Part shown: one piece after another, positions 63,336 to 64,000 of the stretch
How positions within the stretch are numbered: position 1 is the first letter of the stretch
Layout of the letters: each line of letters opens with the position of its first letter
Assembly: GCA_051418055.1 (NCBI GenBank)
Contig: JBPRGH010000007.1
Coordinates: forward strand, 1-64,000
DNA length: 64,000 nt
Direction of reading: 5' to 3'
Source: JBPRGH01 sp051418055
GTDB lineage: Bacteria > Bacteroidota > Bacteroidia > Cytophagales > Cyclobacteriaceae
Program-made: the position numbers and the translations under genes
Notes under the pieces: generated by a model
Databases searched by the model: none
The model's input: the letters and a program-made list of their open reading frames with translations, nothing else
What the model was told of the DNA's origin: nothing

Positions 63336-64000
63336 ATGGGAAAGTATTGTAGAGAAGGTATATGTTTTTTAATTCTATTTCTAATCATTGCTGCCTCAAA
63401 TGTGTCACAGGCACAGTGTTCCAACTCTGATATATTAGAACCAGGATTTAAATTTCTTACCAGCAGCCGTGGCTGTGCACCATTTACAGTACAGATCCAA
63501 ACCGAATATCTGGCTTCTACTTCTGGTACTGTATATTATATTGATTGGGGGGACGGTACAGCCGAAGAGCAGTACGTTCAAACAGGAACTGATGGTGTTA
63601 TCCTGGAACATATTTACCCTAACTCACCAATTGAATGTGGTTATGATATTATTATTGATGCCTCCAATGAATGTAACCCTCGGGGATCAGTTACCCCTGT
63701 AGAAACACAGGTTATTGTATGGACGAATGATGTAATTAATATTAACCCACAGACTTTTCGCGTTTGCCAGGGTTTTGCTACGGAATTACAATTTAATGAT
63801 AACAGCGACTGGAACTGTTTTCCGCGTGACACAAGAGAAAATGACGTCTCCAGATGGATACAATGGATCTATGGTACCGGAGACGGTGCTATTCGAATAC
63901 CTGGCATTCAGGTAAATGGTATATCTCCCGGCACTTATCCATATAATGACCCTGACCCTGCTTACAATCCATTATATCCTGTACTGGCGCCCGGTGAAGT
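63336..64000 (+). CDS. Secreted PKD-type protein (3'-truncated by window)
   Basis: An open frame from the ATG at 63336 runs to the window end (221 codons). It begins with a signal peptide, GKYCREGICFLILFLIIAA then SNVSQAQ, cut after about residue 27. A first PKD-like domain follows with a GCAPFTVQIQT opening, YYIDWGDGTAEEQY and a YDIIIDASNECN strand. A second region starts at about residue 130 (INPQTFRVCQGFATELQF). The WGDG motif and cysteine pairs match the T9SS protein at 34708. It is probably a large surface protein with a C-terminal sorting domain beyond the window. It is divergent from pyrG. Confidence 0.85.
   Translation, partial: MGKYCREGICFLILFLIIAASNVSQAQCSNSDILEPGFKFLTSSRGCAPFTVQIQTEYLASTSGTVYYIDWGDGTAEEQYVQTGTDGVILEHIYPNSPIECGYDIIIDASNECNPRGSVTPVETQVIVWTNDVININPQTFRVCQGFATELQFNDNSDWNCFPRDTRENDVSRWIQWIYGTGDGAIRIPGIQVNGISPGTYPYNDPDPAYNPLYPVLAPGE

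Noticed and set aside
63469..63702. 77-aa plus-strand ORF near the right end
   Set aside because: It lies in another frame inside the longer PKD protein that starts at 63336 and has a signal peptide and domain match.
1..64000. CRISPR, prophage, transposon or toxin-antitoxin defence island
   Set aside because: No repeat-spacer pattern, transposase, integrase or paired small toxin genes were seen; gene content and composition are uniform.

Overview
The window reads as ordinary chromosome of a Bacteroidota bacterium, most likely a gliding-type member of Cytophagales. The signs are a fused lpxC-fabZ gene, a short (289 aa) primary sigma factor, SprB repeats, type IX secretion (T9SS) sorting tails of both the A and B kind, DUF4249 and DUF5683 proteins, a CarboxypepD_reg TonB-dependent receptor, AT-rich composition, and repeated upstream matches to the Bacteroidota -7 promoter element TAnnTTTG. 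I saw no tRNA, rRNA, CRISPR array, insertion sequence, integrase or phage gene. Both ends cut genes: lpxD on the left and a secreted PKD-type protein on the right.

Layout. 1-3327: lipid A operon (lpxD, lpxC-fabZ, lpxA) ending in an orphan ABC ATPase. 3410-6696: a small lipoprotein facing mutS2 and its DUF4296 partner. 6795-9604: a reduced Bat-type operon (DUF58, BatD-like, VWA). 9601-12895: LysE exporter and GH3-like enzyme on the minus strand, then yggS and a DUF423 gene. 12992-21031, all minus: an M49-like peptidase lipoprotein, a DUF4249/TonB receptor pair, and a vanadium haloperoxidase preceded by a SprB/cytochrome-like lipoprotein. 21239-25678: a variant SRAP protein, a lipoprotein with a strongly charged tail, ispG and an SDR. 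25773-27263: mlaE-mlaF. 27327-31693: a thioredoxin-like protein, a DUF5916 outer membrane protein, a phosphoesterase and a HhH protein. 31865-36621: hisS, hutH and a T9SS type B protein. 36682-40282: ybaB, a glycosyltransferase, pspC and an OmpA/TPR lipoprotein. 40748-48541: rpoD, then hypotheticals, a prohibitin-like protein, gltA, an acyl-CoA-binding protein, rsmE and a SpmA/SpmB fusion. 48755-54744: DEAD helicase, nhaA, tex and a TlpA thioredoxin. 54734-63102: a long minus-strand run of envelope and chromosome housekeeping genes (pyrG, yidC, a metal-dependent hydrolase, parA, parB, DUF5683, dapB, lepB).

Most of the window is core metabolism, envelope assembly and translation. No clearly new multi-gene system stands out. 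The observations I would look at first are the SRAP protein lacking two of its usual active-site residues, the haloperoxidase/cytochrome-like lipoprotein operon, the ABC ATPase lacking its Q- and H-loop residues, the lipoprotein with opposite-charge tail blocks, and two striking inverted repeats (38443-38461 and 54691-54727).
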